64,000 bases of DNA. Source: an uncultured Burkholderiales bacterium (lineage in GTDB: Bacteria; Pseudomonadota; Gammaproteobacteria; Burkholderiales; Burkholderiaceae_C). The notes below the pieces were generated by a model that made no database searches, had not been told where the DNA came from, and saw only the letters and a program-made list of their open reading frames with translations. Of this stretch, positions 1 through 9,006 are shown in pieces. The translations under genes and the position numbers were made by a program. Position 1 is the stretch's first letter. Every line of letters starts with the position of its first letter. The stretch spans positions 30,440 through 94,439 of the forward strand of contig CAMFGY010000017.1 in the NCBI GenBank assembly GCA_945952065.1, read 5' to 3'.

Positions 1-3000
1 GCCGCCCGCATCGGTGCCTGCACCGGCCGTGACGCCCGCCTCGGATTCGCCTGCGCCTGCGCCCTCCTTGGTGCCGAAAATGGCTTCGGCAACCGATCCG
101 GAAATGCAGGAAATCTTCCTGGAAGAGGCTTCGGAAGTGTTGGCCAATGCCAGCCGAGCCTTGGCGGGACTGCGCATGAACGCGCAAGACCTGGAACAGA
201 TGACGGTGCTGCGCCGTGCTTTCCACACGCTCAAAGGCAGTGCCCGCATGGTGGGCTTTGATGACTTTGGCGAAGGGGCGTGGGCCTGTGAGCAACTCTT
301 CAATGCCCGACTCGGCGAAGCCACCCCGCAAGCCGACGCGGCTTTGCAAGCCTTCAGCGCCGAGGCTTTGATCTATTTGGAAGAATGGTGCGAGCAGATC
401 GCGGGCAGAAAGCCTGGCGTGCATGTGTCCGACCCGCTGCGGCGCAGTGCCGATGCGCTGCGTCTGGCCGGCACCACGCTGCCGATTGAGTGGCCGTCCA
501 CCACGGTGGAAGCGCACAGCTTGGCGCTGCAGCCCCAGGCGCCGGAGCTTGCCGAGCCTGTGCCGCCTGTCGCGCCTGTCGAGCTCTTGCATCTGGAGGC
601 CATGGATCCTCCCGAGCCCCTGCCCGAGCTCGAGCTAGAACCCGCTGCGGCCGAGCCCCAAGCCGCAGCGGCGCAACCCGCCGAGACCTTGTCATCTGCG
701 CCGTTTGAAGAAACGCTGGCATTTGAACTGGACCTGCCCTTGTTGCCGGCAGAGCCGGTGGCGCCGCCGGCGGCGGACTTTGAGCTGCCCGAGTTTGAGC
801 TGCGCCTGGATTTGGGGGAGGTGGTCGAAGCTGCTGCTGCTCCCGAACTGGAGTCGCCGCTTGATGCATTGACGGAGGCCGAAACCGAGGCGGCCGACTT
901 GCCCGCCGAGCCGGCGCCGACGGCATTGCCCTCGGCCACCATCATCGAGCTGCACCGGCCTTCGGCTCATCCAGAGCCGCTGCCGCAGGTGCCGGCCGAG
1001 GCCTTGCAAGCGCAAGAGTCCCAAGAAGCTCAGGAGGCTTTGTTGCCGGATGAGGCGCAGCCCGAACTGATCGACGAGCAGTTCAAGATGATTGGCAATT
1101 TGCCGGTCAAGCTGGAGCTGTTCAATATCTTCCTCAATGAGGCCGATGAGTTGTCGCGCCGTCTGGCCACTCAGCTGGCCGAATGGGCGCTGGAGCTGAA
1201 TCGGCCCGTGCCCGCCAGTTGCGAGGCCCTGGCTCATGCGTTGGCGGGCAGTGCTGCAGCGGTTCGCTTTGAAGATTTGGCCAGCTTGAATCGGGCGCTG
1301 GAGCATGCCTTGGGCCGCGCTCAACGTGCCGGTCGCTACAGCGAAGCGGATGCCCAGCTCTTTGTGCAGGCCGCTGATGAGGTGCGGCATCTTTTGCATC
1401 AGTTCGCGGCTGGCTTTTTGAAGTCGCTCAACCCGGCCACCTTGGCGAGCTTGCAGGCTTACACGCCCGATCTGGCGCCCAGCAGTCAATTTGGCGCCCT
1501 GGAAGATGAGCTGGGTGAGCGGGATGATTTGGATGAGCGTCATGCCTCGTTCGAAGACGAAGACGAAGCCGACTTGTTGACGCTGCCCGAGGTGCAGGAA
1601 GAGCCGCCCTTGAGCGCGGCTGCCTTGGCGGCTGGCGAGGCTTTTGAGCCTGGCTTGCCGGATGATATCGACCCGGTTTTGTTGCCCATTTTTGCCGAAG
1701 AGGCGCGTGACCTCTTGCGCGATTTGCACGGTGCTTTGCGCGCCTGGTTGGGTGCGGCGTCCGATGCGCGCCATGGTGATGCTTGCATGCGTGCCTTGCA
1801 CACCTTCAAGGGCGGGGCCCGGTTGGCCGGCGCCATGAGTTTGGGGGAGCAGGCGCATCAGCTGGAGTCCGCCATTGAGCGCGCCATGGCCAGGCCGCCG
1901 CAGGAGCCCGAACTCTTGGCCCTGCAGGCCGGTGCCGATGCCTTGGAAGCCAGCTTGGATCAATTGATCCACCCGCCAGCAAGCCCGGTGGCGCCAGCGG
2001 CTGAGCCTTTGCCGCAAGCGCAGCCGGAACCCTTGGCGGACGCCGCATGGCCGCAAGCCCGTGTAGAGACCCTGCCCGCGCTTGACGATGCTGACCTGCC
2101 AAGCTTGCCCGCCGAGCCCTCGGCGCCGGAGGCAGTCGATGCGGCGGATGAGGACGTCGAGAAACCGACTGAAGCGCCGACTGAAGAGTGGGCTGAAAAA
2201 GCCGCCGCCTCTGTTGTTGCCGACGAGCCGGTGTCCCCGCCGGCGGTGGAGGCCGCAGTCGCAGCGACCGCTGGGCCGCAGATCGATTGGGCTCGCTTTG
2301 CCGAGCCGCTGTTGGACCCCCATGCAGACAACGCACCGTCGGGCTTGCAGGCCTTGGTGCGTGTGCGCGCCAGCTTGCTGGAACGCATGGCTGCGCAAGC
2401 GGGGGAGGTCAGCATCCGGCGCTCGCGGCTGGAGTCTGAGCTGGCGCAGATGAAGAGCGCTTTGCTGGATCTGGACGATAACTTGGACCGCCTGCGTGCG
2501 CAGTTGCGCGAGTTGGAGCTGCAGGCCGAAGCGCAGATGGGGGCGCAGCAAGAGCAGGCGTTCAAAGCGCAGCAGGCCCGCGCCACTGACTTTGACCCGC
2601 TGGAATTTGACCGCTACACCCGCTTCCAAGAACTGACCCGCATGCTGGCCGAATCGGTCGGCGACGTGGCCACGGTGCAGCGCAGCTTGCAGCGCAATGT
2701 GCAGTCCGGGGAAGACGAGTTGGCGGCGCAGTCGCGCCTGACGCGTGAGCTTCAGGACGATTTGCTGCGCACCCGCATGGTGGAGTTTGAAAGCCTGGCC
2801 GAGCGCCTGCACCGGGTGGTGCGACAAGCCGCTCGCGACGCTGGTCGGCAGGCCAAGCTGGAAATCATCGGCAGCCAAACCGAACTGGACCGCAGCGTGC
2901 TGGAGCGCATGTCCGGTGCGTTTGAGCACCTGCTGCGCAACAGCGTCAGCCATGGCATCGAAGCGCCCGAGCAGCGCCTGGCGGCCGGCAAGGAAGCGGT

Positions 3001-4237
3001 CGGCACGGTGCGGGTGGAGGTGCACCAAGAGGGCAACGAGGTTTTGTTGAACTTCAGCGATGACGGCGCCGGCCTGAACTTGGCACGCATTCGCGAGCGG
3101 GGCCTGCAACTCGGACTGATCAAGCCCGAAGCCGAGGCCTTGGCGCCTATCAGCGATGCGGCCTTGATGCAGCTGATCTTCACTCCCGGCTTTTCAACGG
3201 CCTCGCAGGTCACCGAATTGTCCGGGCGCGGGGTGGGCATGGATGTGGTGCGGGCCGAGGTGAGCACCTTGGGCGGGTCCATCGAAACCCGCTCCAACGC
3301 CGGGCAGGGCACGCAGTTTGCCTTGCGCCTGCCCTTGACCACGGCACTGACCCAGGTGGTCTTGCTGCGCAGTGGTGAGCAGTCGGTGGCCGTGCCGGCC
3401 AGTCTGATGGATTCGGTGCAGCGTCTGCCTTTGGATCAGCTGGAAGCGGCTTACGCCACCGGCAGCCTGACCTTTGCCGATGAGGTTCTGCCTTTTTACT
3501 GGTTGGGCGGCTTGCTCGGGCAGGCGGGGCGCGGCCATGCCCATGGCAAGCATGCCTCTGTGGTTTTGGTGCGCAGCGCGCAGCAACGCTTGGCCTTGCA
3601 TGTGGATGAGGTCTTGGGCAAACAAGAAGTGGTGGTCAAGAATCTGGGCCCGCAGCTGAGTCGGGTGCCGGGTCTGGCGGGAATCAGCTTGCTGGCTTCG
3701 GGCGATGTGGCCTTGATCTACAACCCGGTGGCCCTGGCCAGCTGGTATGGCGTGGCCGCACAAGCGCAGTTGCGTGAATTGAGTCAGCTTGCGCAGGCGC
3801 AAGAGGCCGAGCAAGTGGCCCCGCCGCAGGAAGAGCAGGTGGCGCCACTGGTGCTGGTGGTGGATGACTCGCTGACGGTGCGCCGCGTCACCCAGCGCTT
3901 GCTGGAGCGTGAGGGCTATCGGGTGCAATTGGCCAAAGACGGCTTGGACGCCATGGAGCAGTTGGCCGGCGAAGAACTGCCGGCCCTGGTTTTGTCTGAC
4001 ATCGAGATGCCGCGCATGGACGGCTTTGATCTGGTGCGCAATATGCGCGCCGACGCCCGCTTGGCGGGCTTGCCGGTCATCATGATCACCTCGCGTATTG
4101 CGCAAAAACATCGAGATTACGCAGAACAACTAGGGGTCAACCATTACTTAGGCAAACCTTACGACGAGGAACAGCTTTTGTCATTGATTGCTGGCTACAC
4201 TGCCGCACCAAAAGCCGCTGAAGTCCTGCGGTCTTGA
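1..4237 (+). CDS. pilL: PilL/ChpA-type hybrid CheA histidine kinase with response regulator domain (5' end outside window)
   Basis: This is the signalling kinase of the Pil-Chp chemotaxis-like pathway that controls type IV pili and twitching. The frame is open to the window edge, so the true start lies upstream. Visible in order: a histidine phosphotransfer domain (AFHTLKGSARM), a long Ala/Pro/Glu linker, a weaker Hpt-like domain (AHALAGSAAAV), a third Hpt (LHTFKGGARLAG), a coiled dimerisation region, the CheA ATPase (N-box HLLRNSVSHGIEAPEQR, G-box ELSGRGVGMDVVRAEV), a CheW-like domain, and a C-terminal receiver with phospho-acceptor Asp in LVLSDIEMPRMDG and conserved Lys in YLGKPYDEE. Multiple Hpt domains plus a receiver are typical of ChpA/PilL rather than flagellar CheA. 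A diguanylate cyclase follows 96 bases later. Confidence 0.93.
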   Translation, partial: PPASVPAPAVTPASDSPAPAPSLVPKMASATDPEMQEIFLEEASEVLANASRALAGLRMNAQDLEQMTVLRRAFHTLKGSARMVGFDDFGEGAWACEQLFNARLGEATPQADAALQAFSAEALIYLEEWCEQIAGRKPGVHVSDPLRRSADALRLAGTTLPIEWPSTTVEAHSLALQPQAPELAEPVPPVAPVELLHLEAMDPPEPLPELELEPAAAEPQAAAAQPAETLSSAPFEETLAFELDLPLLPAEPVAPPAADFELPEFELRLDLGEVVEAAAAPELESPLDALTEAETEAADLPAEPAPTALPSATIIELHRPSAHPEPLPQVPAEALQAQESQEAQEALLPDEAQPELIDEQFKMIGNLPVKLELFNIFLNEADELSRRLATQLAEWALELNRPVPASCEALAHALAGSAAAVRFEDLASLNRALEHALGRAQRAGRYSEADAQLFVQAADEVRHLLHQFAAGFLKSLNPATLASLQAYTPDLAPSSQFGALEDELGERDDLDERHASFEDEDEADLLTLPEVQEEPPLSAAALAAGEAFEPGLPDDIDPVLLPIFAEEARDLLRDLHGALRAWLGAASDARHGDACMRALHTFKGGARLAGAMSLGEQAHQLESAIERAMARPPQEPELLALQAGADALEASLDQLIHPPASPVAPAAEPLPQAQPEPLADAAWPQARVETLPALDDADLPSLPAEPSAPEAVDAADEDVEKPTEAPTEEWAEKAAASVVADEPVSPPAVEAAVAATAGPQIDWARFAEPLLDPHADNAPSGLQALVRVRASLLERMAAQAGEVSIRRSRLESELAQMKSALLDLDDNLDRLRAQLRELELQAEAQMGAQQEQAFKAQQARATDFDPLEFDRYTRFQELTRMLAESVGDVATVQRSLQRNVQSGEDELAAQSRLTRELQDDLLRTRMVEFESLAERLHRVVRQAARDAGRQAKLEIIGSQTELDRSVLERMSGAFEHLLRNSVSHGIEAPEQRLAAGKEAVGTVRVEVHQEGNEVLLNFSDDGAGLNLARIRERGLQLGLIKPEAEALAPISDAALMQLIFTPGFSTASQVTELSGRGVGMDVVRAEVSTLGGSIETRSNAGQGTQFALRLPLTTALTQVVLLRSGEQSVAVPASLMDSVQRLPLDQLEAAYATGSLTFADEVLPFYWLGGLLGQAGRGHAHGKHASVVLVRSAQQRLALHVDEVLGKQEVVVKNLGPQLSRVPGLAGISLLASGDVALIYNPVALASWYGVAAQAQLRELSQLAQAQEAEQVAPPQEEQVAPLVLVVDDSLTVRRVTQRLLEREGYRVQLAKDGLDAMEQLAGEELPALVLSDIEMPRMDGFDLVRNMRADARLAGLPVIMITSRIAQKHRDYAEQLGVNHYLGKPYDEEQLLSLIAGYTAAPKAAEVLRS

Positions 4238-4333
4238 ACGAGGTGAGGGGGGCGTTGGGGCTTCTGATCACCATCAGAAACCAGCCTAAACAGCGATCGC
4301 CACGCCAGCCAGCGGGCGATCCAACCTGATTCA

Positions 4334-5371
4334 ATGTCCGAAGTCGTTGATCATCTTGCCGAATTGACCGGCTTCCGTGACCGGGATGTCATGGATGTGA
4401 CCCTGGTGTCGGCCCTGCGCGATCTGTTGGAACCGGTCTCGGTGGCCATTTACCGTTGCATTGGCGATGCCGGTCAGGAACGATGGCTCACCCGGGCCCA
4501 TTTGAGCGCGGATGATGCCGTTGCCACGGCCGACCCTTTGTGGGCTGATCCGGCCCGTTTGCCACTGGCGCATGACCATCCCCATCGACTAGACTGCATG
4601 TACAGCCGAACCGTGGTGCAGATGGAGTCAGAGGGGCTGTTCATCAGCCTGTTTCCCATCGCCACCGACCGCGAGGTGGTTGGGGTGATGGAGGTGAAGT
4701 CCAGCGAGCGCATGAAGAGTTCGGCGCAGCGCATGGTGACCAGCATCCTGAGGATTTATCACAATTTTCAGGGCCTGCTCGACTACAGCGAACGCGACAC
4801 GCTGACCGGCTTGCTGAACCGCAAGACCTTTGAAGAGAGCTTCCTGAAGGCCGTCAGCGAATTGCCGGCACGCGCCATTCTGTCAGAGACCGATGACGGT
4901 CGCCGTCACGAGGGCAACAGCCCGCGCTATTTTTTGGGCGTGGTCGATATCGACCATTTCAAGTCGGTCAATGATCGCTTTGGGCATTTGATTGGCGACG
5001 AGGTCTTGCTTTTGCTCTCGCGTCTGATGCGCAGCAGTTTTCGCTTCCACGATTTGCTGTACCGATTTGGCGGCGAAGAATTCGTGGTGCTGATGCGCTG
5101 CGAAGACGAGGTGGATGCGGTGCAGGCTTTTGAGCGCTTGCGCTACAACACCGAGCATTACGCCTTCCCTCAGGTGGGCCGCATCACGGTCAGCATTGGT
5201 TTCACCCAGGTGCGCGTGGGCGACTCACCGGCGGCGGCTTTTGAGCGCGCCGACAAGGCCGTCTATCACGCCAAAGACTCGGGCCGCAATCAGGTCCACA
5301 GCCATTCGGACTTGGTCAAGTCCGGCCTGCTGAATGAGCAGGCGCAACTCAGCGCCATGGAACTGTTCTGA
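4334..5371 (+). CDS. GGDEF diguanylate cyclase with GAF-like N-terminus
   Basis: The predicted enzyme condenses two GTP into cyclic di-GMP. The 345-residue protein has an N-terminal region of about 150 residues resembling a GAF sensor domain and no obvious membrane segment, then a GGDEF domain starting at DTLTGLLNRKTFEE. The active-site signature is RFGGEEFVVL (GGEEF, intact), and the Mg-binding Asp is in GVVDIDHFKSVNDRFGH. No RxxD inhibitory site is obvious before the GGEEF motif. Its position directly behind the pilus-control kinase gene suggests a link between cyclic di-GMP and surface motility, which is inference from context. Confidence 0.93.
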   Translation: MSEVVDHLAELTGFRDRDVMDVTLVSALRDLLEPVSVAIYRCIGDAGQERWLTRAHLSADDAVATADPLWADPARLPLAHDHPHRLDCMYSRTVVQMESEGLFISLFPIATDREVVGVMEVKSSERMKSSAQRMVTSILRIYHNFQGLLDYSERDTLTGLLNRKTFEESFLKAVSELPARAILSETDDGRRHEGNSPRYFLGVVDIDHFKSVNDRFGHLIGDEVLLLLSRLMRSSFRFHDLLYRFGGEEFVVLMRCEDEVDAVQAFERLRYNTEHYAFPQVGRITVSIGFTQVRVGDSPAAAFERADKAVYHAKDSGRNQVHSHSDLVKSGLLNEQAQLSAMELF

Positions 5372-5500
5372 GGCCAGCGCTTCACACGCCGTGCATGGGG
5401 GGTCTTGGCGACAAGGCCTCTTTTTTTTTGCGAAAGGCCACATCGAACAGGGCGTCAGCAGGGGGGTGAAACAGGTCACGCTTTGCGTGGGCCGGTTTTG

Positions 5501-5540
5501 ATAGGAACAATTAATCAAACGATTGATTAATTGTTCCTAT
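5501..5540. promoter_or_regulatory. Perfect 18-bp inverted repeat, probable TetR operator
   Basis: Two 18-base arms (5501-5518 and 5523-5540) are perfect reverse complements separated by four bases. The dyad is AT-rich (core TTAATCAA/TTGATTAA) in GC-rich surroundings and ends 9 bases before the ATG of the TetR-family gene. Its position and symmetry fit an autoregulatory operator that also controls the downstream efflux operon. Confidence 0.75.
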
Positions 5541-5549
5541 GATCCGGCC

Positions 5550-6227
5550 ATGCCCAAGATCCCACCCCAAGCCGAGCCCGAGGAGCCCAGTGGCCGGCGT
5601 GAGCGCCTGTTGCGAGAGGCGCGACGCATCTTTGCAGACAAGGGCTTTGACAAAGCCAGCACCCGAGAAATTGCCCGCGCCGCCGAGGCCAATATTGCCC
5701 TGATCGCCTACTACTTTGGCGACAAGCGCGGCCTGTACCGAGAGGTTCTGGTGCAGCCGATTGCGCAGGTGATGAGCAGCATGCCCGAGCCCGACGCGGG
5801 CATGCCATTGCAAGCCTGGTTGCAAAGCTTCTATGCGGCCTTTTTGCGACCCTTGTTTGATGCCGATTCCGGCTTGGCCGAAAGCACCCGCATCTTCTGC
5901 CACGAGATGATTGCGCCCAGCCCCGACTGGGCCGAGATCTGCGCGGAGCACATTGCCCCGCAGCACTTTGCCCTGGTGGCCATGCTGGGTCAGCGCTGTG
6001 GCGTGCCCGCGGCCGCGGCCAGCGAAGACGCCGAACTGCATCAACTTGCCTTCGGCTTGATCGCCTTGGCGCATGACTACTGGCTCTCGGCCAACGATAT
6101 GGAAGGCCTGCTGCCCGGCGTGGTGCGCGGGCCTGGCGCTTATGAACGCACCTTGCAGCGCTTGGTCACTTTTGGCCAAGCCATGATTGAAGCTGAACAA
6201 GCCCTGCGCAAGGGCCGCAAACCATGA
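5550..6227 (+). CDS. TetR/AcrR family transcriptional regulator (CecR-like)
   Basis: This is a predicted drug-responsive repressor of the adjoining RND efflux operon. The N-terminal TetR helix-turn-helix is clear: RREARRIFADKGFDKAST-type helix 1 followed by TREIARAAEANIALIAYYFG. The roughly 150-residue ligand-binding domain resembles the DUF1956/CecR subgroup. The ATG at 5550 is chosen over a TTG at 5523, because the TTG lies inside the operator palindrome and would add only a non-conserved extension. The stop overlaps the ATG of the next gene (ATGA), so regulator and pump genes are translationally coupled. The ligand is unknown. Confidence 0.9.
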   Translation: MPKIPPQAEPEEPSGRRERLLREARRIFADKGFDKASTREIARAAEANIALIAYYFGDKRGLYREVLVQPIAQVMSSMPEPDAGMPLQAWLQSFYAAFLRPLFDADSGLAESTRIFCHEMIAPSPDWAEICAEHIAPQHFALVAMLGQRCGVPAAAASEDAELHQLAFGLIALAHDYWLSANDMEGLLPGVVRGPGAYERTLQRLVTFGQAMIEAEQALRKGRKP

Positions 6228-7708
6228 TGCTCAAGACCGAGGTCCAAAGTCGCCCGCAGCGGGCCGGGCAAGGCCCAATGCGCTGGGCAGCGCTGGTGGT
6301 CGCAAGCTTGGCCCTGAGCGGCGCGGGCTGTGCAATCCAGCCGCCGCCATCGCAGCGCCTGCAGCAGGCCGCGCAGAGTGCACCAAGCTGGCAGGCGCCC
6401 TTGCCCCATGGCGGCCAAGCCCAAGGTTTGCAGCAATGGTGGACGCAGTTCGACGACCCCTTGCTCGGCCAGTTGATCGCGCAGGCCCAAGCCAGCAGCC
6501 CCAGCTTGCAGCAAGCGGTGGCGCGCATCCAGCAGGCGCGCGCTGTGGCCACGCAGTCGGGCAGTGCCGTCTGGCCGGGCCTGAATCTGAATGCCGCCGC
6601 ACAGCGTCAGCAACTGGCGCTGCCCAAGGATTCGCCCATCCAGAATGTGGGCAATGCCAGCCTTGACGCCGCATGGGAGATTGATTTGTTCGCCCGGGTG
6701 CGGCAGCAGCGCGATGCCGCAGAGGCGCGCGCCCAGGCCAGTCAACTTGAGTGGCATGCGGCGCGGGTCAGTTTGGCGGCCGAGGTGGCGCAGAGCTTCA
6801 TCCAGCTGCGCGCCTGCGAGCGGCTCTTGCAGATCGGCCAAGAAGATGCGCAAGCCATGCGCAAGCTGGGCCGTTGGTCCGCCGACAAGCTGAGTGTGGG
6901 CTTGGAAGCCCCTGGGCCGGATGCCTTGTTGCAAGCGGCGGCGGCGGAGGCTGAGAGCCGCGTGCTGGCTCAACAAGCCGAATGTGATGTGCTGATCAAA
7001 GGGCTGGTGGCGCTGAGCGCATGGCCCGAGCCCGAATTGCGCGCCCGCCTGCGCACTCGCCAAGCGCAGCTGCCACAGCCCCCGGGTCTGCAACTGCAGT
7101 CGTTGCCGGCCCAAACCTTGGCGCAGCGCCCCGATTTGGCGGCGCTGCAAAGCCAGGTGATGGCGGCATGGGCAGAGCGCGGTGCCGCTGAAGCCTCGCG
7201 TTATCCGCAGTTGCAGCTCACGGGTTCGATTTCATTGTCGGCCTTGCAAGTGGGGGCAGGCAGTCGGGTGGAGGGCTCGGCTTGGAGTTTCGGGCCGTCG
7301 CTGTCGCTGCCACTGTTTGATGCGGGCGCACGTCGTGCCCAGGCCGAGGCCGCCCAGGCTCGCTTTGAAGAGGCCTTGGCTGGCTATCGTGGCGCTGTTT
7401 TGCAGGCGGTGCGCGAAGTGGAAGAGGGCTTGGTGCGTTTGGACTCGGCCGCCCAGCGCGAGCAGTTTGCCGACTCCAGCGCGGCGGGCTACCGCAAAGC
7501 GGCGCTGGCCACGGCGGCCAGCTGGCGCGCCGGCCTGAGCAGCGCGGCCGATTTAGAGCAAGCCCAGCGCCTGCTGTTGAACGCGCAGTCGGCCCTGGTT
7601 CAGGTGCAGGCGGCGCGCCTGGCCGCCTGGGTGGCTTTGTACAAGGCCAGCGGCGGCGGCTGGCAGGCGGGCGGCGAGTTCGCCGCCGCTTCGGCGCCCC
7701 AGCCTTGA
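6224..7708 (+). CDS. RND efflux outer membrane lipoprotein, NodT/OprM family
   Basis: This is the outer-membrane channel of a tripartite efflux pump. The 494-residue protein starts with a lipoprotein signal peptide, with lipobox LSGAGC near residue 36, and contains two OEP (outer membrane efflux protein) repeats: the first begins around WWTQFDDPLLGQLIAQA and the second around LAQRPDLAALQSQVMAAW. A conserved SLPLFDAGARRAQ strand lies near residue 365. The first codons overlap the end of the TetR gene. The adaptor and RND transporter genes follow, giving an unusual channel-adaptor-pump order; the pump gene is usually in the middle. Confidence 0.93.
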   Translation: MMLKTEVQSRPQRAGQGPMRWAALVVASLALSGAGCAIQPPPSQRLQQAAQSAPSWQAPLPHGGQAQGLQQWWTQFDDPLLGQLIAQAQASSPSLQQAVARIQQARAVATQSGSAVWPGLNLNAAAQRQQLALPKDSPIQNVGNASLDAAWEIDLFARVRQQRDAAEARAQASQLEWHAARVSLAAEVAQSFIQLRACERLLQIGQEDAQAMRKLGRWSADKLSVGLEAPGPDALLQAAAAEAESRVLAQQAECDVLIKGLVALSAWPEPELRARLRTRQAQLPQPPGLQLQSLPAQTLAQRPDLAALQSQVMAAWAERGAAEASRYPQLQLTGSISLSALQVGAGSRVEGSAWSFGPSLSLPLFDAGARRAQAEAAQARFEEALAGYRGAVLQAVREVEEGLVRLDSAAQREQFADSSAAGYRKAALATAASWRAGLSSAADLEQAQRLLLNAQSALVQVQAARLAAWVALYKASGGGWQAGGEFAAASAPQP

Positions 7709-7752
7709 GTTCGGCGTTGAGTTCGGCGTTGAGGGTGGCGTTGAGGGCGACA
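7705..7752 (+). repeat. Four tandem copies of a 12-bp unit
   Basis: The unit TTGAGTTCGGCG occurs exactly at 7705-7716 and 7717-7728, followed by two diverged copies at 7729-7740 and 7741-7752. The array starts over the stop codon of the outer-membrane channel gene and lies in the gap before the adaptor gene. It looks like replication slippage. Because units are in multiples of three, it would preserve frame if read through. Confidence 0.8.
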
Positions 7753-7835
7753 TTGTGGGTGAACAGCGATGCACGCTGATGTTGCAGACCTCGGTCTTGT
7801 CATGTTTTTTTGAATCATTGAAAGAAGTACCCGTC

Positions 7836-8984
7836 ATGGCACAGCAAGTGAGAACCTCCCGAGGCGGCTTGAAGACTGCCCGGGCCTTTGGCACCCTGGC
7901 ACTGGTGGCCTGGCTCAGCGGCGGCGCGCAGGCCGCAGAGCCGCCTGCGCCGGTTGCAGCCAGCGCGGCGGCTGCCAAGCCCAAGCCCGCACTCACGGTT
8001 CAGCTCGTGGGACTGCAAAGCAGCAACTGGCAGCAAACCCTCAGTGCCAACGGCACGGTGGCGGCTTGGCAAGAGACAGTGATCGGCGCCGAGACCGGGG
8101 GTTTGCGGCTGGCCGAGGTCTTGGTGAATGTGGGTGATGCGGTCAAGCGCGGGCAGCTTTTGGCGCGCTTGTCCAACGAGATGGTGCAAGCCGAGCTGGC
8201 GCAAAGCCGCGCAGCCGCGGCCGAGGCGGCTGCCAATTTGGCCGCCGCCCAGGCCGATGCGGAGCGCGCGCGCCAGCTCAAGGCCAGCGGCAGCGATGCC
8301 TTGAGTGCGCAGCAATTGCAGCAGTACCAAACCCAGGCTCTGGCGGCGCAGGCTCGCATGGAAGCGGCCCATGCGCGGGTGAAGACCGATGAATTGCGTC
8401 TGGCCCAGACCCGCATCACGGCGCCGGACGACGGTGTGATCTCGGCCCGGCTGGCCACCTTGGGGGCAATGGCCCAGCCGGGTGCGGAGTTGTTTCGCTT
8501 GATCCGGCAAAACCGCCTGGAGTGGCGCGCCGAGGTGCCGGCCACCGAGCTTTTGAATCTGCGCCCCGGCATGGCCGTGCAGGTGCAGGGCCTGGACGGC
8601 AAGCCGGTCAGCGGCCGTTTGCGCATGCTGGCGCCCAGCGTGGATGTACAAACGCGCATGGGCGAGGCCTATGTGGACCTGCCCGCTGCGGCGCCATTGC
8701 GGGCCGGCAGCTTTGCACGCGGCAGTTTTCAACTGGGGGCCTCCCAAGCCTGGAGCTTGCCGCAAAGTGCGGTGCAGTTGCGCGATGGTTTTGCCTATGT
8801 GTTCAGGGTCGGTGCCGATGCGCGTGCGCAGCAACTCAAGGTCAGCCTGGGGCGCCGCCAGGGCGACCGGGTGGAGGTGAGCGCCGGGCTGGACCCGCAA
8901 GCGCGGGTGGTGGCCAGCGGCGTCGGTTTTTTGAGCGATGGCGATTTGCTGCGGGTGGTCGAGCCGACCGCTGCAGCCAAGTGA
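7836..8984 (+). CDS. RND efflux periplasmic adaptor (membrane fusion protein)
   Basis: The protein bridges the inner-membrane pump and outer-membrane channel. The ATG at 7836 follows a GAAAGAAG ribosome binding site and gives 382 residues with a classical Sec signal peptide (hydrophobic TLALVAWLSGGAQA). The lipoyl/hairpin region shows the HlyD-type half motifs VIGAETGGLRLAEVLVNVGD and ITAPDDGVISARLATLGA, flanking an alpha-helical hairpin rich in Ala/Gln, followed by beta-barrel and membrane-proximal domains. An upstream GTG at 7755 would add 27 residues before the signal peptide and is rejected. Confidence 0.92.
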   Translation: MAQQVRTSRGGLKTARAFGTLALVAWLSGGAQAAEPPAPVAASAAAAKPKPALTVQLVGLQSSNWQQTLSANGTVAAWQETVIGAETGGLRLAEVLVNVGDAVKRGQLLARLSNEMVQAELAQSRAAAAEAAANLAAAQADAERARQLKASGSDALSAQQLQQYQTQALAAQARMEAAHARVKTDELRLAQTRITAPDDGVISARLATLGAMAQPGAELFRLIRQNRLEWRAEVPATELLNLRPGMAVQVQGLDGKPVSGRLRMLAPSVDVQTRMGEAYVDLPAAAPLRAGSFARGSFQLGASQAWSLPQSAVQLRDGFAYVFRVGADARAQQLKVSLGRRQGDRVEVSAGLDPQARVVASGVGFLSDGDLLRVVEPTAAAK

Positions 8985-9006
8985 AGCAATAGCTGGGCCC
9001 CTCATC

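Noticed and set aside
692..3109. 805-residue minus-strand open frame opposite the CheA-like gene
   Set aside because: It is antisense to a gene with clear kinase domains, has no domain motif, and its Arg/Gln/Leu-rich composition is typical of reverse frames of GC-rich genes.
5418..5444. Hairpin-like GGCCT(T9)AGGCC behind the diguanylate cyclase gene
   Set aside because: The T run lies in the loop, not after a stem, and the stem has five pairs, so it is not a convincing intrinsic terminator.
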